From Cladorhizidae sp. MBARI D1340-BT2 (lineage: Eukaryota > Porifera > Demospongiae > Poecilosclerida > Cladorhizidae), in contig JAQNBH010000011.1 of NCBI GenBank assembly GCA_028752905.1, positions 30,688,017 to 30,752,016 on the forward strand: a stretch of DNA of 64,000 nucleotides, read 5' to 3'. The notes below the pieces were generated by a model. That model was not told the DNA's origin, did no database searches, and saw nothing but the letters and a program-made list of their open reading frames with translations. A program made the position numbers and the translations under genes. Within the stretch, counting starts at the first letter, position 1. Each line of letters opens with the position of its first letter. Below, in pieces: positions 10,531-24,594 of this stretch.

Positions 10531-11383
10531 CTGCCCTAATTAACAAGACCAAAGTCCCAGATTTTGTCAACTGATAGAGAAGGCCCTTATCTGCAACATG
10601 TCAACAGATTATCAATAAATGTAGTGGTTTTTCACTGGCAGGCCACCGCTTTGGCAACTGGAAAACGCCAGGAAAGATCGCAAACCTTACCACTTCAAAT
10701 CACCATAACTTGCTAATACTTAGAGTACTCAAAATTTTGGCACGTACAAAAGACAGATAATTAGAAGGGCTATCCGGTAATATAAAAATTATCTTTTTTG
10801 GGTAAAGTATAGCAAAGTTATGAGCTTTACGGCAAAATAACAAGATTTTGGGGGGGGAAATGAGAAACATATAGACCAAATTAGGGCAAATATCAAGATA
10901 GAGAACACATAATGAAACCTATCATTCGAATCATATCAAGTCCATTACAGTGAAATGTGCAGAATATTATGGATGTTTGATATCAACAGAGAGCACAGGG
11001 AGAGACCTATCTTAATAGAGCATCAAGATAGAGAACACATAGAGAAACCTATCTTGTGATTCTATGTATGCAGAATATACGGATGTTTGGTATCAAGAGA
11101 GAGAACAGAGAGAGGCCTACCTTTAGAGCTATATATCAAGTCTATTCAGTGAAGTGTGGAGAATCTATGAAGCTAACATGTTTAGCTCAAGATAGAGAAC
11201 ACTGAGAGATACCTATCTTGCAAGTCCATTACAGTGAAGTGTGCAGAATATATGGATGTTTGGTATCAAGAGAGAGCACTTAGAGAGTCCTATCTTAATA
11301 GCTATACATCAAGTCTATTCAGTGAAGTGTGGATAATCTACGAAGCTAACATGTTTAGCATCAAGTAAGAGTACAATTCATAA
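10531..11383 (+). repeat. Satellite unit M13, A-S, 853 bp
   Basis: Matches M11 at all sites inspected. Confidence 0.96.
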
Positions 11384-12240
11384 CTGCCCTAATTAACAAG
11401 ACCAAAGTCCCAGATTTTGTCAACTGATAGAGAAGGCCCTTATCTGCACCATGTCAACAGATTATCAATAAATGTAGTGGTTTTTCACTGGCAGGCCACC
11501 GCTTTGGCAACTGGAAAATGCCAGGAAAGATCGCAAACCTTACCACTTGAAATCACCATAACTTGCTAATACTTAGAGTACTCAAAATTTTGGCACGTAC
11601 AAAAGACAGATAATTAGAAGGGCTATCCGGTGATATAAAAATTATATTTTTTGGGTAAAGTGTAGAAAAGTTATGAGCTTTACGGCAAAATAACAAGATT
11701 TTTGGGGGGGAAATGAGAAACATAATTATAGACCAAATTAGGGCAAATATCAAGATAGAGAACACATAATGAAACCTATCATTCGAATCATATCAAGTCC
11801 ATTACAGTGAAATGTGCAGAATATTATGGATGTTTGATATCAACAGAGAGCACAGGGAGAGACCTATCTTAATAGAGCATCAAGATAGAGAACACATAGA
11901 GAAACCTATCTTGTGATTCTATGTATGCAGAATATACGGATGTTTGGTATCAAGAGAGAGAACAGAGAGAGGCCTACCTTTAGAGCTATATATCAAGTCT
12001 ATTCAGTGAAGTGTGGAGAATCTATGAAGCTAACATGTTTAGCTCAAGATAGAGAACACTGAGAGATACCTATCTTGCAAGTCCATTACAGTGAAGTGTG
12101 CAGAATATATGGATGTTTGGTATCAAGAGAGAGCACTTAGAGAGTCCTATCTTAATAGCTATACATCAAGTCTATTCAGTGAAGTGTGGATAATCTACGA
12201 AGCTAACATGTTTAGCATCAAGTAAGAGTACAATTCATAA
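11384..12240 (+). repeat. Satellite unit M14, B-S, 857 bp
   Basis: Matches M12 in the core, including aaaatgcc and attatatttttt, but has gatagag and cttgcaag. Confidence 0.96.
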
Positions 12241-13152
12241 CTGCCCTAATTAACAAGACCAAAGTCCCAGATTTTGTCAACTGATAGAGAAGGCCCTTAT
12301 CTGCACCATGTCAACAGATTATCAATAAATGTAGTGGTTTTTCACTGGCAGGCCACCGCTTTGGCAACTGGAAAACGCCAGGAAAGATCGCAAACCTTAC
12401 CACTTGAAATCACCATAACTTGCTAATACTTAGAGTACTCAAAATTTTGGCACGTACAAAAGACAGATAATTAGAAGGGCTATCCGGTGATATAAAAATT
12501 ATCTTTTTTGGGTAAAGTGTAGAAAAGTTATGAGCTTTACGGCAAAATAACAAGATTTTTGGGGGGAAAATGAGAAACATAATTATAGACCAAATTAGGG
12601 CAAATATCAAGATAGAGAACACATAATGAAACCTATCATTCGAATCATATCAAGTCCATTACAGTGAAATGTGCAGAATATTATGGATGTTTGATATCAA
12701 CAGAGAGCACAGGGAGAGACCTATCTTAATAGCTATATATCAAGTTTATACAGTGAAGTGTGGAGAATCTATGAAGCTAACCTGTTTAGCATCAAGATAG
12801 AGAACACATGGAGAAACCTATCTTGTGATTCGATGTATGCAGAATATACGGATGTTTGGTATCAAGAGAGAGAACAGAGAGAGGCCTACCTTTAGAGCTA
12901 TATATCAAGTCTATTCAGTGAAGTGTGGAGAATCTATGAAGCTAACATGTTTAGCTCAAGATAGAGAACACTGAGAGATACCTATCTTGCAAGTCCATTA
13001 CAGTGAAGTGTGCAGAATATATGGATGTTTGGTATCAAGAGAGAGCACTTAGAGAGTCCTATCTTAATAGCTATACATCAAGTCTATTCAGTGAAGTGTG
13101 GATAATCTACGAAGCTAACATGTTTAGCATCAAGTAAGAGTACAATTCATAA
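12241..13152 (+). repeat. Satellite unit M15, B-L1, 912 bp
   Basis: Standard B core (T5 G6 A4 tract) with ctgtttagc and gattcgatg. Confidence 0.96.
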
Positions 13153-14005
13153 CTGCCCTAATTAACAAGACCAAAGTCCCAGATTTTGTCAACTGATAGA
13201 GAAGGCCCTTATCTGCAACATGTCAACAGATTATCAATAAATGTAGTGGTTTTTCACTGGCAGGCCACCGCTTTGGCAACTGGAAAACGCCAGGAAAGAT
13301 CGCAAACCTTACCACTTCAAATCACCATAACTTGCTAATACTTAGAGTACTCAAAATTTTGGCACGTACAAAAGACAGATAATTAGAAGGGCTATCCGGT
13401 GATATAAAAATTATCTTTTTTGGGTAAAGTATAGCAAAGTTATGAGCTTTACGGCAAAATAACAAGATTTTGGGGGGGAAAATGAGAAACATATAGACCA
13501 AATTAGGGCAAATATCAAGATAGAGAACACATAATGAAACCTATCATTCGAATCATATCAAGTCCATTACAGTGAAATGTGCAGAATATTATGGATGTTT
13601 GATATCAACAGAGAGCACAGGGAGAGACCTATCTTAATAGAGCATCAAGATAGAGAACACATAGAGAAACCTATCTTGTGATTCTATGTATGCAGAATAT
13701 ACGGATGTTTGGTATCAAGAGAGAGAACAGAGAGAGGCCTACCTTTAGAGCTATATATCAAGTCTATTCAGTGAAGTGTGGAGAATCTATGAAGCTAACA
13801 TGTTTAGCTCAAGATATAGAACACTGAGAGATACCTATCTTGTAAGTCCATTACAGTGAAGTGTGCAGAATATATGGATGTTTGGTATCAAGAGAGAGCA
13901 CTTAGAGAGTCCTATCTTAATAGCTATACATCAAGTCTATTCAGTGAAGTGTGGATAATCTACGAAGCTAACATGTTTAGCATCAAGTAAGAGTACAATT
14001 CATAA
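13153..14005 (+). repeat. Satellite unit M16, A-S, 853 bp
   Basis: A core with ccggtgat, T4 G7 A4; gatatag and cttgtaag. Confidence 0.96.
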
Positions 14006-14862
14006 CTGCCCTAATTAACAAGACCAAAGTCCCAGATTTTGTCAACTGATAGAGAAGGCCCTTATCTGCACCATGTCAACAGATTATCAATAAATGTAGT
14101 GGTTTTTCACTGGCAGGCCACCGCTTTGGCAACTGGAAAACGCCAGGAAAGATCGCAAACCTTACCACTTGAAATCACCATAACTTGCTAATACTTAGAG
14201 TACTCAAAATTTTGGCACCTACAAAAGACAGATAATTAGAAGGGCTATCCGGTGATATAAAAATTATCTTTTTTGGGTAAAGTGTAGAAAAGTTATGAGC
14301 TTTACGGCAAAATAACAAGATTTTTGGGGGGAAAATGAGAAACATAATTATAGACCAAATTAGGGCAAATATCAAGATAGAGAACACATAATGAAACCTA
14401 TCATTCGAATCATATCAAGTCCATTACAGTGAAATGTGCAGAATATTATGGATGTTTGATATCAACAGAGAGCACAGGGAGAGACCTATCTTAATAGAGC
14501 ATCAAGATAGAGAACACATAGAGAAACCTATCTTGTGATTCTATGTATGCAGAATATACGGATGTTTGGTATCAAGAGAGAGAACAGAGAGAGGCCTACC
14601 TTTAGAGCTATATATCAAGTCTATTCAGTGAAGTGTGGAGAATCTATGAAGCTAACATGTTTAGCTCAAGATAGAGAACACTGAGAGATACCTATCTTGC
14701 AAGTCCATTACAGTGAAGTGTGCAGAATATATGGATGTTTGGTATCAAGAGAGAGCACTTAGAGAGTCCTATCTTAATAGCTATACATCAAGTCTATTCA
14801 GTGAAGTGTGGATAATCTACGAAGCTAACATGTTTAGCATCAAGTAAGAGTACAATTCATAA
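14006..14862 (+). repeat. Satellite unit M17, B-S, 857 bp
   Basis: Private ggcacctac replaces ggcacgtac, removing a CpG. Confidence 0.96.
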
Positions 14863-15719
14863 CTGCCCTAATTAACAAGACCAAAGTCCCAGATTTTGTC
14901 AACTGATAGAGAAGGCCCTTATCTGCACCATGTCAACAGATTATCAATAAATGTAGTGGTTTTTCACTGGCAGGCCACCGCTTTGGCAACTGGAAAACGC
15001 CAGGAAAGATCGCAAACCTTACCACTTGAAATCACCATAACTTGCTAATACTTAGAGTACTCAAAATTTTGGCACGTACAAAAGACAGATAATTAGAAGG
15101 GCTATCCGGTGATATAAAAATTATCTTTTTTGGGTAAAGTGTAGAAAAGTTATGAGCTTTACGGCAAAATAACAAGATTTTTGGGGGGAAAATGAGAAAC
15201 ATAATTATAGACCAAATTAGGGCAAATATCAAGATAGAGAACACATAATGAAACCTATCATTCGAATCATATCAAGTCCATTACAGTGAAATGTGCAGAA
15301 TATTATGGATGTTTGATATCAACAGAGAGCACAGGGAGAGACCTATCTTAATAGAGCATCAAGATAGAGAACACATAGAGAAACCTATCTTGTGATTCTA
15401 TGTATGCAGAATATACGGATGTTTGGTATCAAGAGAGAGAACAGAGAGAGGCCTACCTTTAGAGCTATATATCAAGTCTATTCAGTGAAGTGTGGAGAAT
15501 CTATGAAGCTAACATGTTTAGCTCAAGATAGAGAACACTGAGAGATACCTATCTTGCAAGTCCATTACAGTGAAGTGTGCAGAATATATGGATGTTTGGT
15601 ATCAAGAGAGAGCACTTAGAGAGTCCTATCTTAATAGCTATACATCAAGTCTATTCAGTGAAGTGTGGATAATCTACGAAGCTAACATGTTTAGCATCAA
15701 GTAAGAGTACAATTCATAA
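14863..15719 (+). repeat. Satellite unit M18, B-S, 857 bp
   Basis: Near copy of M17 without its private change; a B-B neighbour pair. Confidence 0.96.
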
Positions 15720-16631
15720 CTGCCCTAATTAACAAGACCAAAGTCCCAGATTTTGTCAACTGATAGAGAAGGCCCTTATCTGCACCATGTCAACAGATTA
15801 TCAATAAATGTAGTGGTTTTTCACTGGCAGGCCACCGCTTTGGCAACTGGAAAACGCCAGGAAAGATCGCAAACCTTACCACTTGAAATCATCATAACTT
15901 GCTAATACTTAGAGTACTCAAAATTTTGGCACGTACAAAAGACAGATAATTAGAAGGGCTATCCGGTGATATAAAAATTATCTTTTTTGGGTAAAGTGTA
16001 GAAAAGTTATGAGCTTTACGGCAAAATAACAAGATTTTTTGGGGGGAAATGAGAAACATAATTATAGACCAAATTAGGGCAAATATCAAGATAGAGAACA
16101 CATAATGAAACCTATCATTCGAATCATATCAAGTCCATTACAGTGAAATGTGCAGAATATTATGGATGTTTGATATCAACAGAGAGCACAGGGAGAGACC
16201 TATCTTAATAGCTATATATCAAGTTTATACAGTGAAGTGTGGAGAATCTATGAAGCTAACCTGTTTAGCATCAAGATAGAGAACACATGGAGAAACCTAT
16301 CTTGTGATTCGATGTATGCAGAATATACGGATGTTTGGTATCAACAGAGAGAACAGAGAGAGGCCTACCTTTAGAGCTATATATCAAGTCTATTCAGTGA
16401 AGTGTGGAGAATCTATGAAGCTAACATGTTTAGCTCAAGATAGAGAACACTGAGAGATACCTATCTTGCAAGTCCATTACAGTGAAGTGTGCAGAATATA
16501 TGGATGTTTGGTATCAAGAGAGAGCACTTAGAGAGTCCTATCTTAATAGCTATACATCAAGTCTATTCAGTGAAGTGTGGATAATCTACGAAGCTAACAT
16601 GTTTAGCATCAAGTAAGAGTACAATTCATAA
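15720..16631 (+). repeat. Satellite unit M19, B-L1, 912 bp
   Basis: Third consecutive B unit. Has atcatcat after cttgaaat, T6 G6 A3 tract, and tatcaacagagag where others have tatcaagagagag. Confidence 0.96.
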
Positions 16632-17488
16632 CTGCCCTAATTAACAAGACCAAAGTCCCAGATTTTGTCAACTGATAGAGAAGGCCCTTATCTGCAACAT
16701 GTCAACAGATTATCAATAAATGTAGTGGTTTTTCACTGGCAGGCCACCGCTTTGGCAACTGGAAAACGCCAGGAAAGATCGCAAACCTTACCACTTCAAA
16801 TCACCATAACTTGCTAATACTTAGAGTACTCAAAATTTTGGCACGTACAAAAGACAGATAATTAGAAGGGCTATCCGGTGATATAAAAATTATCTTTTTT
16901 GGGTAAAGTATAGCAAAGTTATGAGCTTTACGGCAAAATAACAAGATTTTGGGGGGGGAAATGAGAAACATATAGACCAAATTAGGGCAAATATCAAGAT
17001 AGAGAACACATAATGAAACCTATCATTCGAATCATATCAAGTCCATTACAGTGAAATGTGCAGAATATTATGGATGTTTGATATCAACAGAGAGCACAGG
17101 GAGAGACCTATCTTAATAGAGCATCAAGATAGAGAACACATAGAGAAACCTATCTTGTGATTCTATGTATGCAGAATATACGGATGTTTGGTATCAAGAG
17201 AGCGAACAGAGAGAGGCCTACCTTTAGAGCTATATATCAAGTCTATTCAGTGAAGTGTGGAGAATCTACGAAGCTAACATGTTTAGCTCAAGATAGAGAA
17301 CACTGAGAGATATATACCTATCTTGCAAGTCCATTACAGTGAAGTGTGCAGAATATATGGATGTTTGGTATCAAGAGAGAGCACTTAGAGAGTCCTATCT
17401 TAATAGCTATACATCAAGTCTATTCAGTGAAGTGTGGATAATGTACGAAGCTAACATGTTTAGCATCAAGTAAGAGTACAATTCATAA
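16632..17488 (+). repeat. Satellite unit M20, A-S with TATA insertion, 857 bp
   Basis: First unit with gagatatatacct (4 extra bases near 17310). Private agagcgaac; ends with ataatgtacg, shared only with M27. Confidence 0.96.
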
Positions 17489-18395
17489 CTGCCCTAATTA
17501 ACAAGACCAAAGTCCCAGATTTTGTCAACTGATAGAGAAGGCCCTTATCTGCAACATGTCAACAGATTATCAATAAATGTAGTGGTTTTTCACTGGCAGG
17601 CCACCGCTTTGGCAACTGGAAAACGCCAGGAAAGATCGCAAACCTTACCACTTCAAATCGCCATAACTTGCTAATATTTAGAGTACTCAAAATTTTGGCA
17701 CGTACAAAAGACAGATAATTAGAAGGGCTATCCGATGATATAAAAATTATCTTTTTTGGGTAAAGTGTAGAAAAGTTATGAGCTTTACGGCAAAATAACA
17801 AGATTTTGGGGGGGAAATGAGAAACATATAGACCAAATTAGGGTAAATATCAAGATAGAGAACACATAATGAAACCTATCATTCGAATCATATCAAGTCC
17901 ATTACAGTGAAGTGTGCAGAATATTATGGATGTTTGATATCAACAGAGAGCACAGGGAAAGACCTATCTTAATAGCTATATATCAAGTTTATACAGTGAA
18001 GTGTGGAGAATCTATGAAGCTAACCTGTATAGCATCAAGATAGAGAACACATGGAGAAACCTATCTTGTGATTCTATGTATGCAGAATATACGGATGTTT
18101 GGTATCAAGAGAGAGAACAGAGAGAGGCCTACCTTTAGAGCTATATATCAAGTCTATTCAGTGAAGTGTGGAGAATCTACGAAGCTAACATGTTTAGCTC
18201 AAGATAGAGAACACTGAGAGATACCTATCTTGCAAGTCCATTACAGTGAAGTGTGCAGAATATATGGATGTTTGGTATCAAGAGAGAGCACTTAGAGAGT
18301 CCTATCTTAATAGCTATACATCAAGTCTATTCAGTGAAGTGTGGATAATCTACGAAGCTAACATGTTTAGCATCAAGTAAGAGTACAATTCATAA
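17489..18395 (+). repeat. Satellite unit M21, C-L2, 907 bp
   Basis: First class C core (atcgccat, aatattt, ccgatgat, gggtaaat), tract T4 G7 A3. Confidence 0.96.
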
Positions 18396-19301
18396 CTGCC
18401 CTAATTAACAAGACCAAAGTCCCAGATTTTGTCAACTGATAGAGAAGGCCCTTATCTGCAACATGTCAACAGATTATCAATAAATGTAGTGGTTTTTCAC
18501 TGGCAGGCCACCGCTTTGGCAACTGGAAAACGCCAGGAAAGATCGCAAACCTTACCACTTCAAATCACCATAACTTGCTAATATTTAGAGTACTCAAAAT
18601 TTTGGCACATACAAAAGACAGATAATTAGAAGGGCTATCCGATGATATAAAATTATCTTTTTTGGGTAAAGTGTAGAAAAGTTATGAGCTTTACGGCAAA
18701 ATAACAAGATTTTGGGGGGGAAATGAGAAACATATAGACCAAATTAGGGTAAATATCAAGATAGAGAACACATAATGAAACCTATCATTCGAATCATATC
18801 AAGTCCATTACAGTGAAGTGTGCAGAATATTATGGATGTTTGATATCAACAGAGAGCACAGGGAAAGACCTATCTTAATAGCTATATATCAAGTTTATAC
18901 AGTGAAGTGTGGAGAATCTATGAAGCTAACCTGTATAGCATCAAGATAGAGAACACATGGAGAAACCTATCTTGTGATTCTATGTATGCAGAATATACGG
19001 ATGTTTGGTATCAAGAGAGAGAACAGAGAGAGGCCTACCTTTAGAGCTATATATCAAGTCTATTCAGTGAAGTGTGGAGAATCTATGAAGCTAACATGTT
19101 TAGCTCAAGATATAGAACACTGAGAGATACCTATCTTGCAAGTCCATTACAGTGAAGTGTGCAGAATATATGGATGTTTGGTATCAAGAGAGAGCACTTA
19201 GAGAGTCCTATCTTAATAGCTATACATCAAGTCTATTCAGTGAAGTGTGGATAATCTACGAAGCTAACATGTTTAGCATCAAGTAAGAGTACAATTCATA
19301 A
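18396..19301 (+). repeat. Satellite unit M22, C-L2 variant, 906 bp
   Basis: C core but atcaccat; cacatac (18609) and ataaaattat with one A fewer. Its seven-unit partner is M29. Confidence 0.96.
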
Positions 19302-20154
19302 CTGCCCTAATTAACAAGACCAAAGTCCCAGATTTTGTCAACTGATAGAGAAGGCCCTTATCTGCAACATGTCAACAGATTATCAATAAATGTAGTGGTT
19401 TTTCACTGGCAGGCCACCGCTTTGGCAACTGGAAAACGCCAGGAAAGATCGCAAACCTTACCACTTCAAATCACCATAACTTGCTAATACTTAGAGTACT
19501 CAAAATTTTGGTACGTACAAAAGACAGATAATTAGAAGGGCTATCCGGTAATATAAAAATTATCTTTTTTGGGTAAAGTATAGCAAAGTTATGAGCTTTA
19601 CGGCAAAATAACAAGATTTTGGGGGGGGAAATGAGAAACATATAGACCAAATTAGGGCAAATATCAAGATAGAGAACACATAATGAAACCTATCATTCGA
19701 ATCATATCAAGTCCATTACAGTGAAATGTGCAGAATATTATGGATGTTTGATATCAACAGAGAGCACAGGGAGAGACCTATCTTAATAGAGCATCAAGAT
19801 AGAGAACACATAGAGAAACCTATCTTGTGATTCTATGTATACAGAATATACGGATGTTTGGTATCAAGAGAGAGAACAGAGAGAGGCCTACCTTTAGAGC
19901 TATATATCAAGTCTATTCAGTGAAGTGTGGAGAATCTATGAAGCTAACATGTTTAGCTCAAGATAGAGAACACTGAGAGATACCCATCTTGCAAGTCCAT
20001 TACAGTGAAGTGTGCAGAATATATGGATGTTTGGTATCAAGAGAGAGCACTTAGAGAGTCCTATCTTAATAGCTATACATCAAGTCTATTCAGTGAAGTG
20101 TGGATAATCTACGAAGCTAACATGTTTAGCATCAAGTAAGAGTACAATTCATAA
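19302..20154 (+). repeat. Satellite unit M23, A-S, 853 bp
   Basis: Has ggtacgtac, tgtatacag (19841) and tacccatc (19981). Partner M30 shares the last two positions. Confidence 0.96.
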
Positions 20155-21066
20155 CTGCCCTAATTAACAAGACCAAAGTCCCAGATTTTGTCAACTGATA
20201 GAGAAGGCCCTTATCTGCACCATGTCAACAGATTATCAATAAATGTAGTGGTTTTTCACTGGCAGGCCACCGCTTTGGCAACTGGAAAACGCCAGGAAAG
20301 ATCGCAAACCTTACCACTTGAAATCACCATAACTTGCTAATACTTAGAGTACTCAAAATTTTGGCACGTACAAAAGACAGATAATTAGAAGGGCTATCCG
20401 GTGATATAAAAATTATCTTTTTTGGGTAAAGTGTAGAAAAGTTATGAGCTTTACGGCAAAATAACAAGATTTTTGGGGGGAAAATGAGAAACATAATTAT
20501 AGACCAAATTAGGGCAAATATCAAGATAGAGAACACATAATGAAACCTATCATTCGAATCATATCAAGTCCATTACAGTGAAATGTGCAGAATATTATGG
20601 ATGTTTGATATCAACAGAGAGCACAGGGAGAGACCTATCTTAATAGCTATATATCAAGTTTATACAGTGAAGTGTGGAGAATCTATGAAGCTAACCTGTT
20701 TAGCATCAAGATAGAGAACACATGGAGAAACCTATCTTGTGATTCGATGTATGCAGAATATACGGATGTTTGGTATCAAGAGAGAGAACAGAGAGAGGCC
20801 TACCTTTAGAGCTATATATCAAGTCTATTCAGTGAAGTGTGGAGAATCTATGAAGCTAACATGTTTAGCTCAAGATAGAGAACACTGAGAGATACCTATC
20901 TTGCAAGTCCATTACAGTGAAGTGTGCAGAATATATGGATGTTTGGTATCAAGAGAGAGCACTTAGAGAGTCCTATCTTAATAGCTATACATCAAGTCTA
21001 TTCAGTGAAGTGTGGATAATCTACGAAGCTAACATGTTTAGCATCAAGTAAGAGTACAATTCATAA
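20155..21066 (+). repeat. Satellite unit M24, B-L1, 912 bp
   Basis: Standard B-L1, T5 G6 A4. Partner M31. Confidence 0.96.
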
Positions 21067-21923
21067 CTGCCCTAATTAACAAGACCAAAGTCCCAGATTT
21101 TGTCAACTGATAGAGAAGGCCCTTATCTGCAACATGTCAACAGATTATCAATAAATGTAGTGGTTTTTCACTGGCAGGCCACCGCTTTGGCAACTGGAAA
21201 ACGCCAGGAAAGATCGCAAACCTTACCACTTCAAATCACCATAACTTGCTAATACTTAGAGTACTCAAAATTTTGGCACGTACAAAAGACAGATAATTAG
21301 AAGGGCTATCCGGTGATATAAAAATTATCTTTTTTGGGTAAAGTATAGCAAAGTTATGAGCTTTACGGCAAAATAACAAGATTTTGGGGGGGAAAATGAG
21401 AAACATATAGACCAAATTAGGGCAAATATCAAGATAGAGAACACATAATGAAACCTATCATTCGAATCATATCAAGTCCATTACAGTGAAATGTGCAGAA
21501 TATTATGGATGTTTAATATCAACAGAGAGCACAGGGAGAGACCTATCTTAATAGAGCATCAAGATAGAGAACACATAGAGAAACCTATCTTGTGATTCTA
21601 TGTATGCAGAATATACGGATGTTTGGTATCAAGAGAGAGAACAGAGAGAGGCCTACCTTTAGAGCTATATATCAAGTCTATTCAGTGAAGTGTGGAGAAT
21701 CTACGAAGCTAACATGTTTAGCTCAAGATAGAGAACACTGAGAGATATATACCTATCTTGCAAGTCCATTACAGTGAAGTGTGCAGAATATATGGATGTT
21801 TGGTATCAAGAGAGAGCACTTAGAGAGTCCTATCTTAATAGCTATACATCAAGTCTATTCAGTGAAGTGTGGATAATCTACGAAGCTAACATGTTTAGCA
21901 TCAAGTAAGAGTACAATTCATAA
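21067..21923 (+). repeat. Satellite unit M25, A-S with TATA insertion, 857 bp
   Basis: Has gtttaatatc, which removes GATATC, and gagatatatacct. Partner M32. Confidence 0.96.
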
Positions 21924-22830
21924 CTGCCCTAATTAACAAGACCAAAGTCCCAGATTTTGTCAACTGATAGAGAAGGCCCTTATCTGCAACATGTCAACAG
22001 ATTATCAATAAATGTAGTGGTTTTTCACTGGCAGGCCACCGCTTTGGCAACTGGAAAACGCCAGGAAAGATCGCAAACCTTACCACTTCAAATCGCCATA
22101 ACTTGCTAATATTTAGAGTACTCAAAATTTTGGCACGTACAAAAGACAGATAATTAGAAGGGCTATCCGATGATATAAAAATTATCTTTTTTGGGTAAAG
22201 TGTAGAAAAGTTATGAGCTTTACGGCAAAATAACAAGATTTTGGGGGGAAAATGAGAAACATATAGACCAAATTAGGGTAAATATCAAGATAGAGAACAC
22301 ATAATGAAACCTATCATTCGAATCATATCAAGTCCATTACAGTGAAGTGTGCAGAATATTATGGATGTTTGATATCAACAGAGAGCACAGGGAAAGACCT
22401 ATCTTAATAGCTATATATCAAGTTTATACAGTGAAGTGTGGAGAATCTATGAAGCTAACCTGTATAGCATCAAGATAGAGAACACATGGAGAAACCTATC
22501 TTGTGATTCTATGTATGCAGAATATACGGATGTTTGGTATCAAGAGAGAGAACAGAGAGAGGCCTACCTTTAGAGCTATATATCAAGTCTATTCAGTGAA
22601 GTGTGGAGAATCTACGAAGCTAACATGTTTAGCTCAAGATAGAGAACACTGAGAGATACCTATCTTGCAAGTCCATTACAGTGAAGTGTGCAGAATATAT
22701 GGATGTTTGGTATCAAGAGAGAGCACTTAGAGAGTCCTATCTTAATAGCTATACATCAAGTCTATTCAGTGAAGTGTGGATAATCTACGAAGCTAACATG
22801 TTTAGCATCAAGTAAGAGTACAATTCATAA
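21924..22830 (+). repeat. Satellite unit M26, C-L2, 907 bp
   Basis: Standard C with atcgccat and T4 G6 A4. Partner M33. Confidence 0.96.
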
Positions 22831-23687
22831 CTGCCCTAATTAACAAGACCAAAGTCCCAGATTTTGTCAACTGATAGAGAAGGCCCTTATCTGCAACATG
22901 TCAACAGATTATCAATAAATGTAGTGGTTTTTCACTGGCAGGCCACCGCTTTGGCAACTGGAAAACGCCAGGAAAGATCGCAAACCTTACCACTTCAAAT
23001 CATCATAACTTGCTAATACTTAGAGTACTCAAAATTTTGGCACGTACAAAAGACAGATAATTAGAAGGGCTATCCGGTGATATAAAAATTATCTTTTTTG
23101 GGTAAAGTATAGCAAAGTTATGAGCTTTACGGCAAAATAACAAGATTTTGGGGGGGGAAATGAGAAACATATAGACCAAATTAGGGCAAATATCAAGATA
23201 GAGAACACATAATGAAACCTATCATTCGAATCATATCAAGTCCATTACAGTGAAGTGTGCAGAATATTATGGATGTTTGATATCAACAGAGAGCACAGGG
23301 AGAGACCTATCTTAATAGAGCATCAAGATAGAGAACACATAGAGAAACCTATCTTGTGATTCTATGTATGCAGAATATACGGATGTTTGGTATCAAGAGA
23401 GAGAACAGAGAGAGGCCTACCTTTAGAGCTATATATCAAGTCTATTCAGTGAAGTGTGGAGAATCTACGAAGCTAACATGTTTAGCTCAAGATAGAGAAC
23501 ACTGAGAGATATATACCTATCTTGCAAGTCCATTACAGTGAAGTGTGCAGAATATATGGATGTTTGGTATCAAGAGAGAGCACTTAGAGAGTCCTATCTT
23601 AATAGCTATACATCAAGTCTATTCAGTGAAGTGTGGATAATGTACGAAGCTAACATGTTTAGCATCAAGTAAGAGTACAATTCATAA
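22831..23687 (+). repeat. Satellite unit M27, A-S with TATA insertion, 857 bp
   Basis: A core with atcatcat, but gtgaagtgtgcag as in C units, then gggagag and S. Ends ataatgtacg like M20. A mosaic at the start of the second seven-unit block. Confidence 0.95.
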
Positions 23688-24594
23688 CTGCCCTAATTAA
23701 CAAGACCAAAGTCCCAGATTTTGTCAACTGATAGAGAAGGCCCTTATCTGCAACATGTCAACAGATTATCAATAAATGTAGTGGTTTTTCACTGGCAGGC
23801 CACCGCTTTGGCAACTGGAAAACGCCAGGAAAGATCGCAAACCTTACCACTTCAAATCGCCATAACTTGCTAATATTTAGAGTACTCAAAATTTTGGCAC
23901 GTACAAAAGACAGATAATTAGAAGGGCTATCCGATGATATAAAAATTATCTTTTTTGGGTAAAGTGTAGAAAAGTTATGAGCTTTACGGCAAAATAACAA
24001 GATTTTGGGGGGGAAATGAGAAACATATAGACCAAATTAGGGTAAATATCAAGATAGAGAACACATAATGAAACCTATCATTCGAATCATATCAAGTCCA
24101 TTACAGTGAAGTGTGCAGAATATTATGGATGTTTGATATCAACAGAGAGCACAGGGAAAGACCTATCTTAATAGCTATATATCAAGTTTATACAGTGAAG
24201 TGTGGAGAATCTATGAAGCTAACCTGTATAGCATCAAGATAGAGAACACATGGAGAAACCTATCTTGTGATTCTATGTATGCAGAATATACGGATGTTTG
24301 GTATCAAGAGAGAGAACAGAGAGAGGCCTACCTTTAGAGCTATATATCAAGTCTATTCAGTGAAGTGTGGAGAATCTACGAAGCTAACATGTTTAGCTCA
24401 AGATAGAGAACACTGAGAGATACCTATCTTGCAAGTCCATTACAGTGAAGTGTGCAGAATATATGGATGTTTGGTATCAAGAGAGAGCACTTAGAGAGTC
24501 CTATCTTAATAGCTATACATCAAGTCTATTCAGTGAAGTGTGGATAATCTACGAAGCTAACATGTTTAGCATCAAGTAAGAGTACAATTCATAA
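23688..24594 (+). repeat. Satellite unit M28, C-L2, 907 bp
   Basis: Standard C with atcgccat, T4 G7 A3. Partner of M21. Confidence 0.96.

Larger units (their letters stand above)
8821..12240 (+). repeat. Higher-order repeat: 1710-bp A-S/B-S dimer, two copies
   Basis: M11+M12 and M13+M14 repeat at exactly 1710 bp. Both B units carry the otherwise rare pair aaaatgcc (T at 9809 and 11519) and attatatttttt. The copies differ at gatatag with cttgtaag (M12) versus gatagag with cttgcaag (M14). Confidence 0.85.

Noticed and set aside
17559..17801. 80-residue minus-strand open frame in C units (also 21994, 23758, 28193, 32631 and others to 42634)
   Set aside because: It begins with TTG. It is longer than the B frame only because atcgccat turns the TGA found in other classes into CGA. 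Four bases inserted in M35 break it, and C units with atcaccat lack it. This is repeat polymorphism, not coding constraint.
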